Assembly (NCBI RefSeq): GCF_031844685.1
Contig: NZ_CP134605.1
Span: 2,996,001 to 3,060,000 of the forward strand
DNA: 64,000 nucleotides
Direction: 5' to 3'
Origin: Streptomyces sp. ITFR-21
GTDB taxonomy: Bacteria > Actinomycetota > Actinomycetes > Streptomycetales > Streptomycetaceae
In this document: positions 1 to 7,829 of the stretch, one piece after another
How the letters are laid out: each line of letters starts with the position of its first letter
Numbering within the stretch: position 1 is the stretch's first letter
Made by a program: the position numbers and the translations under genes
The notes under the pieces: generated by a model
Seen by the model: the letters and a program-made list of their open reading frames with translations, nothing else
Told to the model about the DNA's origin: nothing
Databases searched by the model: none

Positions 1-1949
1 GGCCGCGGGGCCGGCTCCCCGGCCGGCTCCTGGCTCAGCTCCCGTTCCAGCAACTCGGCCACGTCCCGCGCCGGCCGGTTGGCGGCGGCCGACTCCACCA
101 GCACGACGGCGAGTTCGCCCGCACCCCGGTCGGTCAGCCGTGCCGCCAGGTCGAGTACGGCCGCCGGCGCCGCCGCCACGGCGACCCGTTCCATGATGCC
201 GGCCGCCGCGATCCGGCCGCGCGGCGCGGCGGGCCCGGCGCGGTCCCGGCCGCTCACGGACCACAGCTGAGCGGCGACCTCGGCGAGCCGTTCGGTGGAG
301 AGCGCGGCGAGCAACCGGTCGCGCGGCGAAGGCGGTACGGCGGCGGGCGGCTCGCCGGCAACCGGGCCGGGGGCGGCGAAAGCTGCCGACGTGCCGGTGT
401 CCGGACCGGAGTAGAGGCCGGCGTCCGACCCGGCGGCCGGGCCCGCGGCGAGCCCCATGGTCAGGCCCGGGTCCGGCCCGGCGGTCGCCTCCGCCGCGAA
501 CGCGGCGTTGAGGACCGCGTCCCGCCCGGCGGTCAGGCCCCCGTCCGGCCCGGCGGCCGGCACCGCCGCGAACCCGGGACCCGAGCCCGCGTCCAGTCCC
601 GCCAGCAGCTCGACCAGCCGGCCCACCTCCCAGTCGCTCGCCGCCGCCTTCGTCGACAGAGCGCCGGCGAGCCGTCGGCACTCCGCGCAGTCCCTGCCGT
701 ACAACGCCCGCACCGTCGCCGCGAAGCGCTCCGCTGAGGCACCGGCGAGCGCGCCGAACAGCAGGTCGAGGCCCGGCGTCCCGTCCCCGCCGGCGGCGTC
801 CGCTGCCACATCGCCCGCCACATCGCCCGCCACATCGCCCGCCACATCGCCCGCCGCGCCGCCCGCCGCGCCGCGCAGCACGTCGTCGTGCAGCAGGTGC
901 GTCACCGTCCCGAACTCCGCCTCGTCCCGCAGCGCGACGACGCTGCCGACGGTGGCCGCCGCGAGTTCGGAACGGCCCAGCGCGGAGAAGGCCCGGACGA
1001 GAGCGGCGGCATCGGGGAGTTCGCGGCGCCCGACGAAGGCGTCGAGCCTGCCGCGGCTCTCGGCCGACTCCCCCTGCTCGGCGCCGAGATCGGCCACGTC
1101 CTTGGCGTACGCCGCGGGCTCGGCCGAGGTGTCCGGCGCCTGCGGGAGCTGGGCGGGCCCGAGGAACGGGAACGGCTGGTGAAGCCGGGCGGGCGGCGAC
1201 TGCCCGGCCCGCGGGTGCAGGTTGCGGAAGATCGGCCGGTTGCCGGCACTGTCGCTGCCGCGCATCCCCGGCTGCGGCATGTCGTAGCTCCGCAGCCGGG
1301 TTTCCAGCGCCCGGAACACGTCGTGGATCGTGAGCAGTCCGGGCGCTTCCTCGATGCCCCCGTTCAGCACCTCCAGCAGAGCGCCGGCGAAGGCGGTGTA
1401 GCCGGTGCCCCGCCACTTGGCGACGGCCTCCATCCGGTACTCCGTCGCCACCAGCGTGCACACACCGGGCAGGTCCTGCTGGATCGGGTCGGTGAGCCGG
1501 CCGAGATAGGAGTCGTCGGCGTAGCAGCAGTCGAGGAGCAGCAGTTTCAGCGGCGCTTCCGACCGTTGCAGGATCTCCTTGACCTGGCTGAACGGGAGAT
1601 GTGTGGCGAAGTGGTCGAAGTCCGCGTCGGACATGGCGAGTTTGAGCCCCGGGTCGCTGTAGAAGCGCTTGCCGTGGCAGCCGATGTAGATCAGCAGCAG
1701 ACCGACCTGCGCCTTGGCCGCCTGGACCAGAGCGTCCATCGCGGCCCGTCCCCCGACGTCGCCGCTCAGGACCACCCGCCGCGCGTCGGGCAGATCCCAC
1801 ACGCCGTTGTCGGCGAACCGGTCGGCCAGAGCGCGCGCGCTCTCGGCCACCGAAGGGCGGTCGCCGTACCTGGGATCCGGAAACCGGGACGCTCCGATGA
1901 ACAGCCCATAAGCCCTTGGCGTTCCGAGCGTGGCCTGCTCAGCTCTCAT
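1..1949 (-). CDS. Caspase-like (C14) protease, EACC1-associated, C-terminus cut by window edge
   Basis: The reading frame starts at ATG 1949 and runs off the left edge. The N-terminal ~220 residues form a caspase-like fold: the His motif YIGCHG (His92) and the Cys motif DCCYAD (Cys141/142) are the expected catalytic dyad of peptidase family C14. The rest is an Ala/Gly-rich, probably helical region containing a run of four GDVA repeats at about residues 366–381. The start overlaps the end of the upstream EACC1 gene by 11 bp, so the two are coupled. In actinomycetes such EACC1-linked caspases are placed among biological-conflict (cell-suicide) systems. The C-terminal effector-associated module, which would name the partner, lies outside the window. 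Confidence 0.85.
   Translation of the reverse strand, partial: MRAEQATLGTPRAYGLFIGASRFPDPRYGDRPSVAESARALADRFADNGVWDLPDARRVVLSGDVGGRAAMDALVQAAKAQVGLLLIYIGCHGKRFYSDPGLKLAMSDADFDHFATHLPFSQVKEILQRSEAPLKLLLLDCCYADDSYLGRLTDPIQQDLPGVCTLVATEYRMEAVAKWRGTGYTAFAGALLEVLNGGIEEAPGLLTIHDVFRALETRLRSYDMPQPGMRGSDSAGNRPIFRNLHPRAGQSPPARLHQPFPFLGPAQLPQAPDTSAEPAAYAKDVADLGAEQGESAESRGRLDAFVGRRELPDAAALVRAFSALGRSELAAATVGSVVALRDEAEFGTVTHLLHDDVLRGAAGGAAGDVAGDVAGDVAGDVAADAAGGDGTPGLDLLFGALAGASAERFAATVRALYGRDCAECRRLAGALSTKAAASDWEVGRLVELLAGLDAGSGPGFAAVPAAGPDGGLTAGRDAVLNAAFAAEATAGPDPGLTMGLAAGPAAGSDAGLYSGPDTGTSAAFAAPGPVAGEPPAAVPPSPRDRLLAALSTERLAEVAAQLWSVSGRDRAGPAAPRGRIAAAGIMERVAVAAAPAAVLDLAARLTDRGAGELAVVLVESAAANRPARDVAELLERELSQEPAGEPAPR
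806..853. repeat. Four perfect 12-bp tandem repeats inside the caspase-like gene
   Basis: The unit CCACATCGCCCG occurs four times without change (806–817, 818–829, 830–841, 842–853). It is in frame on the minus strand and encodes a Gly-Asp-Val-Ala run in the linker after the protease domain. Perfect identity suggests recent slippage. Confidence 0.95.
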
Positions 1950-2307
1950 CTGGGTCGATCAGGGGGGCCGGTGCGCCGGTCCCGCCGGTGATCGTGATCG
2001 TGACCGGGCCGACCTGGATCGTGGTGACGTCGCCCGAGGTCACCGCGATCGGGTCCTCCGTCGCGACGTCGCGGCCGAACCGGTTGTGCACCCATCCCCT
2101 GACCGCCACACCGAGGGCGAAGAGGTCCGCGGTCGCGCTGATCGCCGCGAAGAGTTCCTCCACCTGCGCTCCGAGGTGGTCGCCGGTTCCCGAGTCCGGG
2201 TCCTTGAAGGCGAGTTGCAGGTTGGGATCCGCCTTCGGCAGCCATTCCCGGAGCGACTGGAGGTCTTGAGTCCGGTTCGTACCGGCGCAGTTGAACGTGA
2301 CGTCCAC
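1939..2307 (-). CDS. Effector-associated constant component EACC1
   Basis: This 122-residue protein has a central helical stretch followed by a glycine/threonine-rich beta tail (VTTIQVGPVTITITGG), as in the EACC1 family. It lacks catalytic residues; the family is described as the constant adaptor encoded next to variable effectors, here a caspase-like protease. GTG 2307 is preferred because GGAG lies five bases upstream. The stop overlaps the protease start by 11 bp, so the pair is translationally coupled. Function as an adaptor is inferred from family and context. Confidence 0.75.
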   Translation of the reverse strand: MDVTFNCAGTNRTQDLQSLREWLPKADPNLQLAFKDPDSGTGDHLGAQVEELFAAISATADLFALGVAVRGWVHNRFGRDVATEDPIAVTSGDVTTIQVGPVTITITGGTGAPAPLIDPDES

Positions 2308-2497
2308 CGTGTCTCCGGGCGCTTCAGACGATTTGCCGATGGCTCCAGAGTACTGGTGACCGCGATGATGGGAAGGGAGAATCGCGATGATCCGATCGGT
2401 GCCATTGTCGGATTGCCGGAATGACGTGGACGGTCCCGGCGCTGTTCCGGTCGGCGCCGTCCGTACGCTTCGCAGGGGGATTCACGGGGGGATACGT

Positions 2498-4108
2498 ATG
2501 ACGACGACGGCACGATTATCCAAGGACGGGATGTCCGAGGACCGACATCTCAAGCGTGAACTGGGCTTCTGGCACCTGACCGGCATCTCCCTGGGCGGTG
2601 TCATCGGTTCCGGCTGGCTGCTGGCACCGATGAAGGTGGCACACACCGCGGGACCGGCCGGTGTCCTATCCTGGGCCGTCGGCGGACTGGTCCTGGTCCT
2701 GATGTCCCTGGTCCTGGTGGAACTCGGCGCCTCCGTACCGCTGTCCGGCGGCCTGGTGCGCTGGCCCTTCCACGGCTCCGGGCGGCTCGTCGGGACGCTG
2801 GCGGGCTGGAGCATCTGGGTCGCCTACGCCATCAACCCGCCGAGCGAGGCGGCGGCGATGGTGCAGTACCTGAGCCCGCACGTGCGCGGCCTGCCGCTCT
2901 ACCGGTCGAACCGGCTGACCACGCCGGGCATGCTGTTCTGCTTCCTCATCATGGTCGCCTTCGTGGTGGTGAACTGGTACGGGGTGCGGCTGTTCGCGCG
3001 GGTCAATCTGGCCCTCACCATAGGCAAGTTCGTCTTCCCGGTATTGACCGCCGCGGCGCTGTTCGCCTCCGGGTTCCACCCGCACAATCTCACCGCGCAC
3101 CACGGCCCGTCCCCGTTCGGGTACGACCCGACGCTCACCGCGATCACCACCAGCGGGGTCTTCTTCGCCTACACCGGATTCCAGGGACCGCTCGACCTCG
3201 CCGGCGAGGCGAAAAACGCCAAGCGGGACGTTCCGCGGGCGGTGGTCGCCGCCCTGGTGCTGGCGATGCTGGTGTACACGGCGCTGCAGATCGCCTACAT
3301 CGGCGCCGTACCGCTGGGCGCGGCCGGCTGGCACGGCATCGACACCAACTCGACGTTCGTGCAGGTCGCCACCAACCTCAACATCGCCTGGATCCTCATC
3401 ATGCTCCAGGTGGGCGCCGTCGTCTCCCCGGGCGGCTCTTCGATGGTCTACACCGCCGAGAGCAGCCGGTCGGTGTACGCGATGGGCCTCAACTCGCTGC
3501 TGCCGACCGTCATCGCCAAGGTCGACCGCAGATCCGGGATCCCGCGCCGGGCGCTGGTGGTGAACACCGCCATCGGCGGGGTGTTCCTGTTCACCCTGCA
3601 GAAGTGGTCGAGCATGGTGGCCGTGGCGAGCGCGCTGACCCTCATCGGCTACTCGCTCAGCCTGATCGCCGAGCAGGCGATCCGCCGCCGCTACCCCCAG
3701 TTGATGGCCGGCTGGGTGCGCGGCACCCGGATCATCGCGCCGGCGAGCTTCGTCATCACCACGGTGATCTTCTACCGGTCCGGCTGGTCCCATGTGCGGA
3801 TCGCCGTCCTGGTGCTGCTGGCGGCCGCGCTCCTCGGCTACGGCTGGGAGTGGGTCAACCACAAGTCCGGCAAGCGCGACCTGGCGTCGGGCTGGTGGCT
3901 GATCGCCTACCTGGCCGCGCTGTCGGCGCTCTCCAAGGTCGGGAACTACGGCGGCCTGCGCGCCCACGCGCTGCCGATCCCGGTCGACTCGCTGCTCGCC
4001 GCGCTGATCGGTCTGGCCGGCTACTGGTTCGGTTTGCGCGGGGCGCTGCGGCACCTGCGCGGAGGCGAGCCGCTGCTCGAAGAACTCGACACGCTGCGGA
4101 AGCGCTGA
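2498..4108 (+). CDS. APC-superfamily amino acid permease
   Basis: This 536-residue polytopic membrane protein has the TM1 signature GGVIGSG, typical of the APC (amino acid–polyamine–organocation) family, and roughly twelve hydrophobic segments. It probably takes up an amino acid or related cation; the substrate cannot be read from sequence. ATG 2498 is chosen because GGGGGG lies just upstream; the frame stays open further upstream but without a ribosome site. Codon 7 is TTA (2516–2518), so translation may need the bldA tRNA if the host is Streptomyces. A hairpin follows the stop, so the gene seems monocistronic. Confidence 0.85.
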   Translation: MTTTARLSKDGMSEDRHLKRELGFWHLTGISLGGVIGSGWLLAPMKVAHTAGPAGVLSWAVGGLVLVLMSLVLVELGASVPLSGGLVRWPFHGSGRLVGTLAGWSIWVAYAINPPSEAAAMVQYLSPHVRGLPLYRSNRLTTPGMLFCFLIMVAFVVVNWYGVRLFARVNLALTIGKFVFPVLTAAALFASGFHPHNLTAHHGPSPFGYDPTLTAITTSGVFFAYTGFQGPLDLAGEAKNAKRDVPRAVVAALVLAMLVYTALQIAYIGAVPLGAAGWHGIDTNSTFVQVATNLNIAWILIMLQVGAVVSPGGSSMVYTAESSRSVYAMGLNSLLPTVIAKVDRRSGIPRRALVVNTAIGGVFLFTLQKWSSMVAVASALTLIGYSLSLIAEQAIRRRYPQLMAGWVRGTRIIAPASFVITTVIFYRSGWSHVRIAVLVLLAAALLGYGWEWVNHKSGKRDLASGWWLIAYLAALSALSKVGNYGGLRAHALPIPVDSLLAALIGLAGYWFGLRGALRHLRGGEPLLEELDTLRKR

Positions 4109-4111
4109 CAA

Positions 4112-4136
4112 CCCCGGGGCCGTAATCCCCCGGGGG
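4112..4136. terminator. Terminator-like hairpin after the APC permease
   Basis: CCCCGGGG at 4112–4119 can pair with a second CCCCGGGG at 4128–4135 across an 8-base loop, right after the permease stop. No T-run follows, as is usual in streptomycetes. Confidence 0.5.
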
Positions 4137-4574
4137 CTTTCCCGGGAATTCACCGCAACGGGCACCTACCGCGCCCGGGAAACGCCCGGACCCGGCTGGT
4201 CGGCGGCGCTCCGGCATCCCGGTGCGAATCCGTGCGACGGCCTGACGGAAAACCGCCCGGCCGGGCCGGGGAATGCTCCGGTCATCCCCGCCGGCCGTTC
4301 CGGTGTGCCGTTCCGTACGCCATTGCACACCCCGTCACAAGCACTATGACGCCGCCCCCGCGGGTGGTCGACCCGGGTTCCGGCGACCCGTCGGAAACGC
4401 TCCGCCCGGGGCCGTTGATCCGCGCGATCGGGCACCCGCGGAAGCCGTCGGCGCTTTCCCCGGCCGTACGGTTCTCCCCCGCTGATCCCGGCCTTTCCCC
4501 CTTGCCTTTCCGAGCCGGTCGCCGCATTCCGGCCCCGTGCCGCGCCGTACCCCGGACGGTGTCGGACGCGGGCG
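4137..4574. other. Intergenic region without supported gene
   Basis: About 440 bp between the convergent permease and NmrA-like genes. Open frames here have no recognisable domain or ribosome site. I see nothing beyond the hairpin at its left end. Confidence 0.5.
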
Positions 4575-5417
4575 TCACAGAAAAGCGGCGCGGTGGCTCG
4601 CGGCCCAGTCCCGGAAGGAACGCGGGGGGCGGCCGGTGAGATCGGTGACGGTGCGGGTGACGGTGGCTTTGTGGCCGAGGGACTGCCGGCGGGCGCTGCG
4701 CAGGAGGGCGTCGACCACCGGGGCGGGGTAGCGGGCGGCCCACTGGGCGGCGGCTTGGGCGAAGGTGAGTTCCTCGAAGGCCAGCGGGCGGCCGAGGACG
4801 TCGGCGAGCCGGGCGGTCTGGTCGGCGGCCGTGAGGGCTTCGGGACCGGTGAGGGCGTAGACCCGCCCGGCGTGGCCGGGGGTGGTGAGGGCGCGGACGG
4901 CGACCTCGGCGATGTCGCGGGGGTCGACGCAGGCGTTGGCGGCGGCGGCGTGCAGGGACCGTACGACGCCCTCTGCGCGGATCGACGGCGCCCAGGCCAG
5001 TGTGTTCGACATGAAGGAGCGCGGGCGCAGGAAGGTCCAGTCGACGCCGGAGCCGCGGATCGTGCGCTCGGCGGCGCGCTGCCACTCGGTGATCAGGTCG
5101 TCCGCGTCCTCCTCGCCGGCCGCGTACGACGAGAGCTTCACGACGTGGCGTACGCCGGCCCGGACCGCCGCCGCCATGAAGCGGTCGTCGTCCGGACTGC
5201 CCGGATCGGTGGTCACCAGGAAGGCCGCCCGGATCCCCTTGAGGGCCCGCAGCAGCCCGTCGCGGTCGGCGTACGCGGCCTCGGCGACCTCGACGCGGGG
5301 GCCGGTGACGGTGAGCCGGGCGCGGTCCCTGACGAGCACCCGTACCGGTCCGGCAGCCGCCAGCAACCGCGCCACCTCCCCGCCTGTCACGCCCGTCGCA
5401 CCCGTTACCAGAATCAC
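4575..5417 (-). CDS. NmrA-like NAD(P)-binding atypical SDR
   Basis: The 280-residue product begins with ILVTGATGVTGGEVARLL, the TGxxGxxG dinucleotide-binding motif of the NmrA/atypical SDR family. It continues with a Rossmann pattern (VRVLVRD, AFLVTT, HVVKLSS) and the family segment WTFLRPRSFMSN. It probably senses or reduces using NADP(H). A longer frame exists upstream (to 5546), but GTG 5417 follows a good GAGAGGAAG site and starts directly at the nucleotide-binding strand. The substrate is unknown, and some members are redox sensors rather than enzymes. Confidence 0.85.
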   Translation of the reverse strand: MILVTGATGVTGGEVARLLAAAGPVRVLVRDRARLTVTGPRVEVAEAAYADRDGLLRALKGIRAAFLVTTDPGSPDDDRFMAAAVRAGVRHVVKLSSYAAGEEDADDLITEWQRAAERTIRGSGVDWTFLRPRSFMSNTLAWAPSIRAEGVVRSLHAAAANACVDPRDIAEVAVRALTTPGHAGRVYALTGPEALTAADQTARLADVLGRPLAFEELTFAQAAAQWAARYPAPVVDALLRSARRQSLGHKATVTRTVTDLTGRPPRSFRDWAASHRAAFL

Positions 5418-5980
5418 CGCGGACTTCCTCTCATAAGGGTCGACCGGGTGGCAAAGTGCCGCCTGCGGCGCGACCGGGTGGGTAAGACGGTAACCGGCTG
5501 ATGGACGGCCGAGGGCAAGCAGGGAGATGGAATCGTAACCGTTCACGATTTACCGGCGAATGGCGGCCGGGCTATGGTCTGTTCCTGTACCCGGTAGGGG
5601 AAGCCGGGCCACGGGGAGGGGTGAATTCGTCGCCGAACGGGACCGTTGACTACCAGTCGGGCATGCTCAAGAGCGTGTGAGCAGGTAGCGGAGTCTTCCC
5701 GCTTCCAGGTGGAACGAAGCGTCACCAGTACGGATCCGCGCGCCATTACCCAAGTGCGGCGATCCGGTCAGTCGCGCCGGCCAAACGCTTCGGCGCGCCC
5801 GAAGAACGACCCATAGGGGTTTATCGCGGCCGGACCCTGCTCTCCGGTCCGCTGTCCGGCCATGCGGTCCGCATTTCATGCCCGCCTTCCCCGGGACCGC
5901 TCGGCCGAAACACCACGGAACACCTAGTTCGGTACGGAAGCGCATTGCCTGTATTCGCCTCGACGCGAAGGAGCTGGTAA
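5418..5980. other. Divergent intergenic region upstream of the biosynthetic operon
   Basis: About 560 bp separate the NmrA-like gene from the AfsA-like gene, so promoters in both directions are expected here. A 6-bp inverted repeat TGCTCA–TGAGCA lies at 5664–5669 and 5678–5683. Short frames on the minus strand (5543–5746, 5667–6125) have no family I can name. The 35 bases before 5981 include GAAGGAG, a good ribosome site for the AfsA-like gene. Confidence 0.5.
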
Positions 5981-7189
5981 ATGATGCAAGCCGGTAGAGC
6001 CGGGCACGTCCCGCACCAGGACCACGACGGTCCGCTCCATCCGCTGGTGCCGCTGCCCGGCGCGGACGAGTGGCTGACCGATCTGTGCGTGGACCAGACC
6101 GACCCCTTCTTCTTCGACCATCCACTGGACCATGTGCCCGGCATGCTGCTGGTGTGTGCCATGGCCGAGACGGTGCGCGGCCTGGACGGGCTGCCCGCGA
6201 GCAGCCGGGTCAAGGCGGTGGTGAACTTCCGGGCGATGCCCGAACTCAGGCCGGAGCTGGCGCTGCTGGCGGGACCGGCGCAGGAGGGCCGGCGCGGGTT
6301 ACGAGTCCTCCAGGGGACGTCGGTGGTGGCCGACGGGTCGGTGGTGGTGCTGTCCAGGGCGCGGGGCGGGTGGGAGGCCGAGCCGCCGTCGGGGGCCGCG
6401 CCGGGGGCAGCAGCCGGTGCGGCGGGCGGGTCGGCGGGCGGGTCGGGGGCGGGAGCCGGGACCGGGACCGGGACGGAGCCGGCGGGCGGGTCGGGGGCGG
6501 TGGCACGGGCGGAGGAGGTGCCCACCGGCTCCGCCGACCCTGCCGGCGCCCGCGGCGTGCACGGCACCCGCGGCGGCCACGACGACACCGGGGACCAGGC
6601 GCGCGCCACGCTCGTCCACCGTACGAGACCCGAGAACGTCATGATCGGCGAACCCGCCACCGTGGAAGCCGGGATCACCGCCGCGGTGCTGCTGCCGCCC
6701 CCGGGACACGCCTTACGCGGTCCGCACCCCGGCTCCCGCCCGGTGGAGGCCCTCATCGAGGCCGGCCGCCAGCTGTCCGTGTGGCTGTCGCACCGGCTGG
6801 GCGGCTGGCCGCCGGACACCCGGATCCTGTGGCTCAAGCTCACCGCCGATCTGCCGGCCGCGCTGCCGAGTTCACTGCGGGTGGCGCTGCACTGGCAGTC
6901 CGGGCACATCCCCGACGACCGGGCCAGGGTCCGCTTCGACGTGATCGCCGGCGGCGGGGTGAAGGTCGGCTCGCTGGTCTACGTCAGCAAGGCGATGCGG
7001 CCGGCGGAGTACGCCCGCTTCCGGGCCGAGGCGCAGATCGAGGCGCGGGCCGGCGGCCGCGTCGGCGACCGGACCCACGTCCGGCCGCAGGCGCCGGCCG
7101 AGCCCCCCGCGCGGGTTTCCGCACCGGCCCCGGTGCAGACCCCCGCGCAGGCCCCGGTACAGCCGAACCCGTACCGGAGCGCGGTATGA
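5981..7189 (+). CDS. AfsA-like double-hotdog protein (butyrolactone/butenolide biosynthesis family)
   Basis: The 402-residue protein carries the AfsA hotdog signature DPFFFDHPLDHVPGMLL near residue 45 and the second-repeat signature RTRPENVMIGE near residue 210. AfsA enzymes join a beta-ketoacyl chain to dihydroxyacetone phosphate to make gamma-butyrolactone or butenolide signals. A Gly/Ala-rich linker (about residues 125–185) separates the two hotdogs and is longer than I expect. TTA codons at 6299–6301 and 6713–6715 predict dependence on the bldA tRNA. It heads the operon and overlaps the next gene by 4 bp (ATGA). The product could be a signal or another metabolite. Confidence 0.88.
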   Translation: MMQAGRAGHVPHQDHDGPLHPLVPLPGADEWLTDLCVDQTDPFFFDHPLDHVPGMLLVCAMAETVRGLDGLPASSRVKAVVNFRAMPELRPELALLAGPAQEGRRGLRVLQGTSVVADGSVVVLSRARGGWEAEPPSGAAPGAAAGAAGGSAGGSGAGAGTGTGTEPAGGSGAVARAEEVPTGSADPAGARGVHGTRGGHDDTGDQARATLVHRTRPENVMIGEPATVEAGITAAVLLPPPGHALRGPHPGSRPVEALIEAGRQLSVWLSHRLGGWPPDTRILWLKLTADLPAALPSSLRVALHWQSGHIPDDRARVRFDVIAGGGVKVGSLVYVSKAMRPAEYARFRAEAQIEARAGGRVGDRTHVRPQAPAEPPARVSAPAPVQTPAQAPVQPNPYRSAV

Positions 7190-7827
7190 ACCAGCGCCTG
7201 GTCGTCACGGCGCTCCGCGCCCTCCTGCCGCTCACCGTCACGGTGTTCACCGCCGCCATCGCGTGGCTGGCCTTCTCCTCCGGCCGGTCCCCGCACGCCG
7301 CCGCCGCGGCGTTCGCCTTCGCCTACCTGCTGTGGATCCTCGCCGAGGCGCGCATCACCGTCCGGCACCCCTCGCAGACGGCCGCCGAGAACAGCACCCT
7401 TCTGCCGTACGCCCTCAGCCGGGCCGGGACCGGCATGGCCGCGGTGCTGTGGCCGCTGCCGTGGGCCGGCTGGTCACCGTGGCAGATCGCGCCCATGGCC
7501 GTGTTCGCCGGCGCGGTCGCGCTGCGCCTGACGGCCATCCGCACCCTGGGCCGCTTCTACTCGCACCACGTGGTCCGCTACTCCGACCACTCCGTCGTCA
7601 CCACCGGCCCGTACCGCTTCGTGCGCCACCCGGCCTACACCGGGATGCTGTTGGCCAACGCGGCCTTCGTGGCGTTCTTCCTCAACCCGTTGAGCGTGCT
7701 GCTGTTCGTCGCGCTGTGCGGCTTCGTCACCTGGCGCATCCACGTCGAGGAACGGGTCCTGTGGGCCGTCCCCGGCTATGCCGGCTACGCCAGCGGGCGG
7801 GCCCGTCTCGTCCCTGGAGTGTGGTGA
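7186..7827 (+). CDS. Isoprenylcysteine carboxyl methyltransferase (ICMT)-like membrane protein
   Basis: This 213-residue membrane protein has about five hydrophobic segments and the ICMT/PEMT-type C-terminal signature GPYRFVRHPAYTGMLL followed by HVEERVL, the SAM-binding part of the family. Members methylate carboxylates of lipid-like substrates in the membrane; bacterial members often lack an assigned substrate. ATG 7186 overlaps the AfsA-like stop by 4 bp. In this operon it may O-methylate a lipid-type intermediate (inference). Confidence 0.8.
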   Translation: MNQRLVVTALRALLPLTVTVFTAAIAWLAFSSGRSPHAAAAAFAFAYLLWILAEARITVRHPSQTAAENSTLLPYALSRAGTGMAAVLWPLPWAGWSPWQIAPMAVFAGAVALRLTAIRTLGRFYSHHVVRYSDHSVVTTGPYRFVRHPAYTGMLLANAAFVAFFLNPLSVLLFVALCGFVTWRIHVEERVLWAVPGYAGYASGRARLVPGVW

Positions 7828-7829
7828 GC

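Noticed and set aside
806..853. CRISPR-like repeat array
   Set aside because: The 12-bp units are contiguous without spacers and are in frame with a protein; this is a tandem coding repeat. No CRISPR array was found elsewhere.
2666..4165. A 499-codon minus-strand frame opposite the permease
   Set aside because: It is the antisense shadow of the permease: residue use is dominated by Arg, Gly, Asp and His and there is no domain.
5543..6125. Minus-strand frames upstream of the AfsA-like gene, and a possible tRNA-like fold
   Set aside because: No acceptor stem or T-loop forms, and the frames show no family signature. They may be chance frames in a divergent promoter region.
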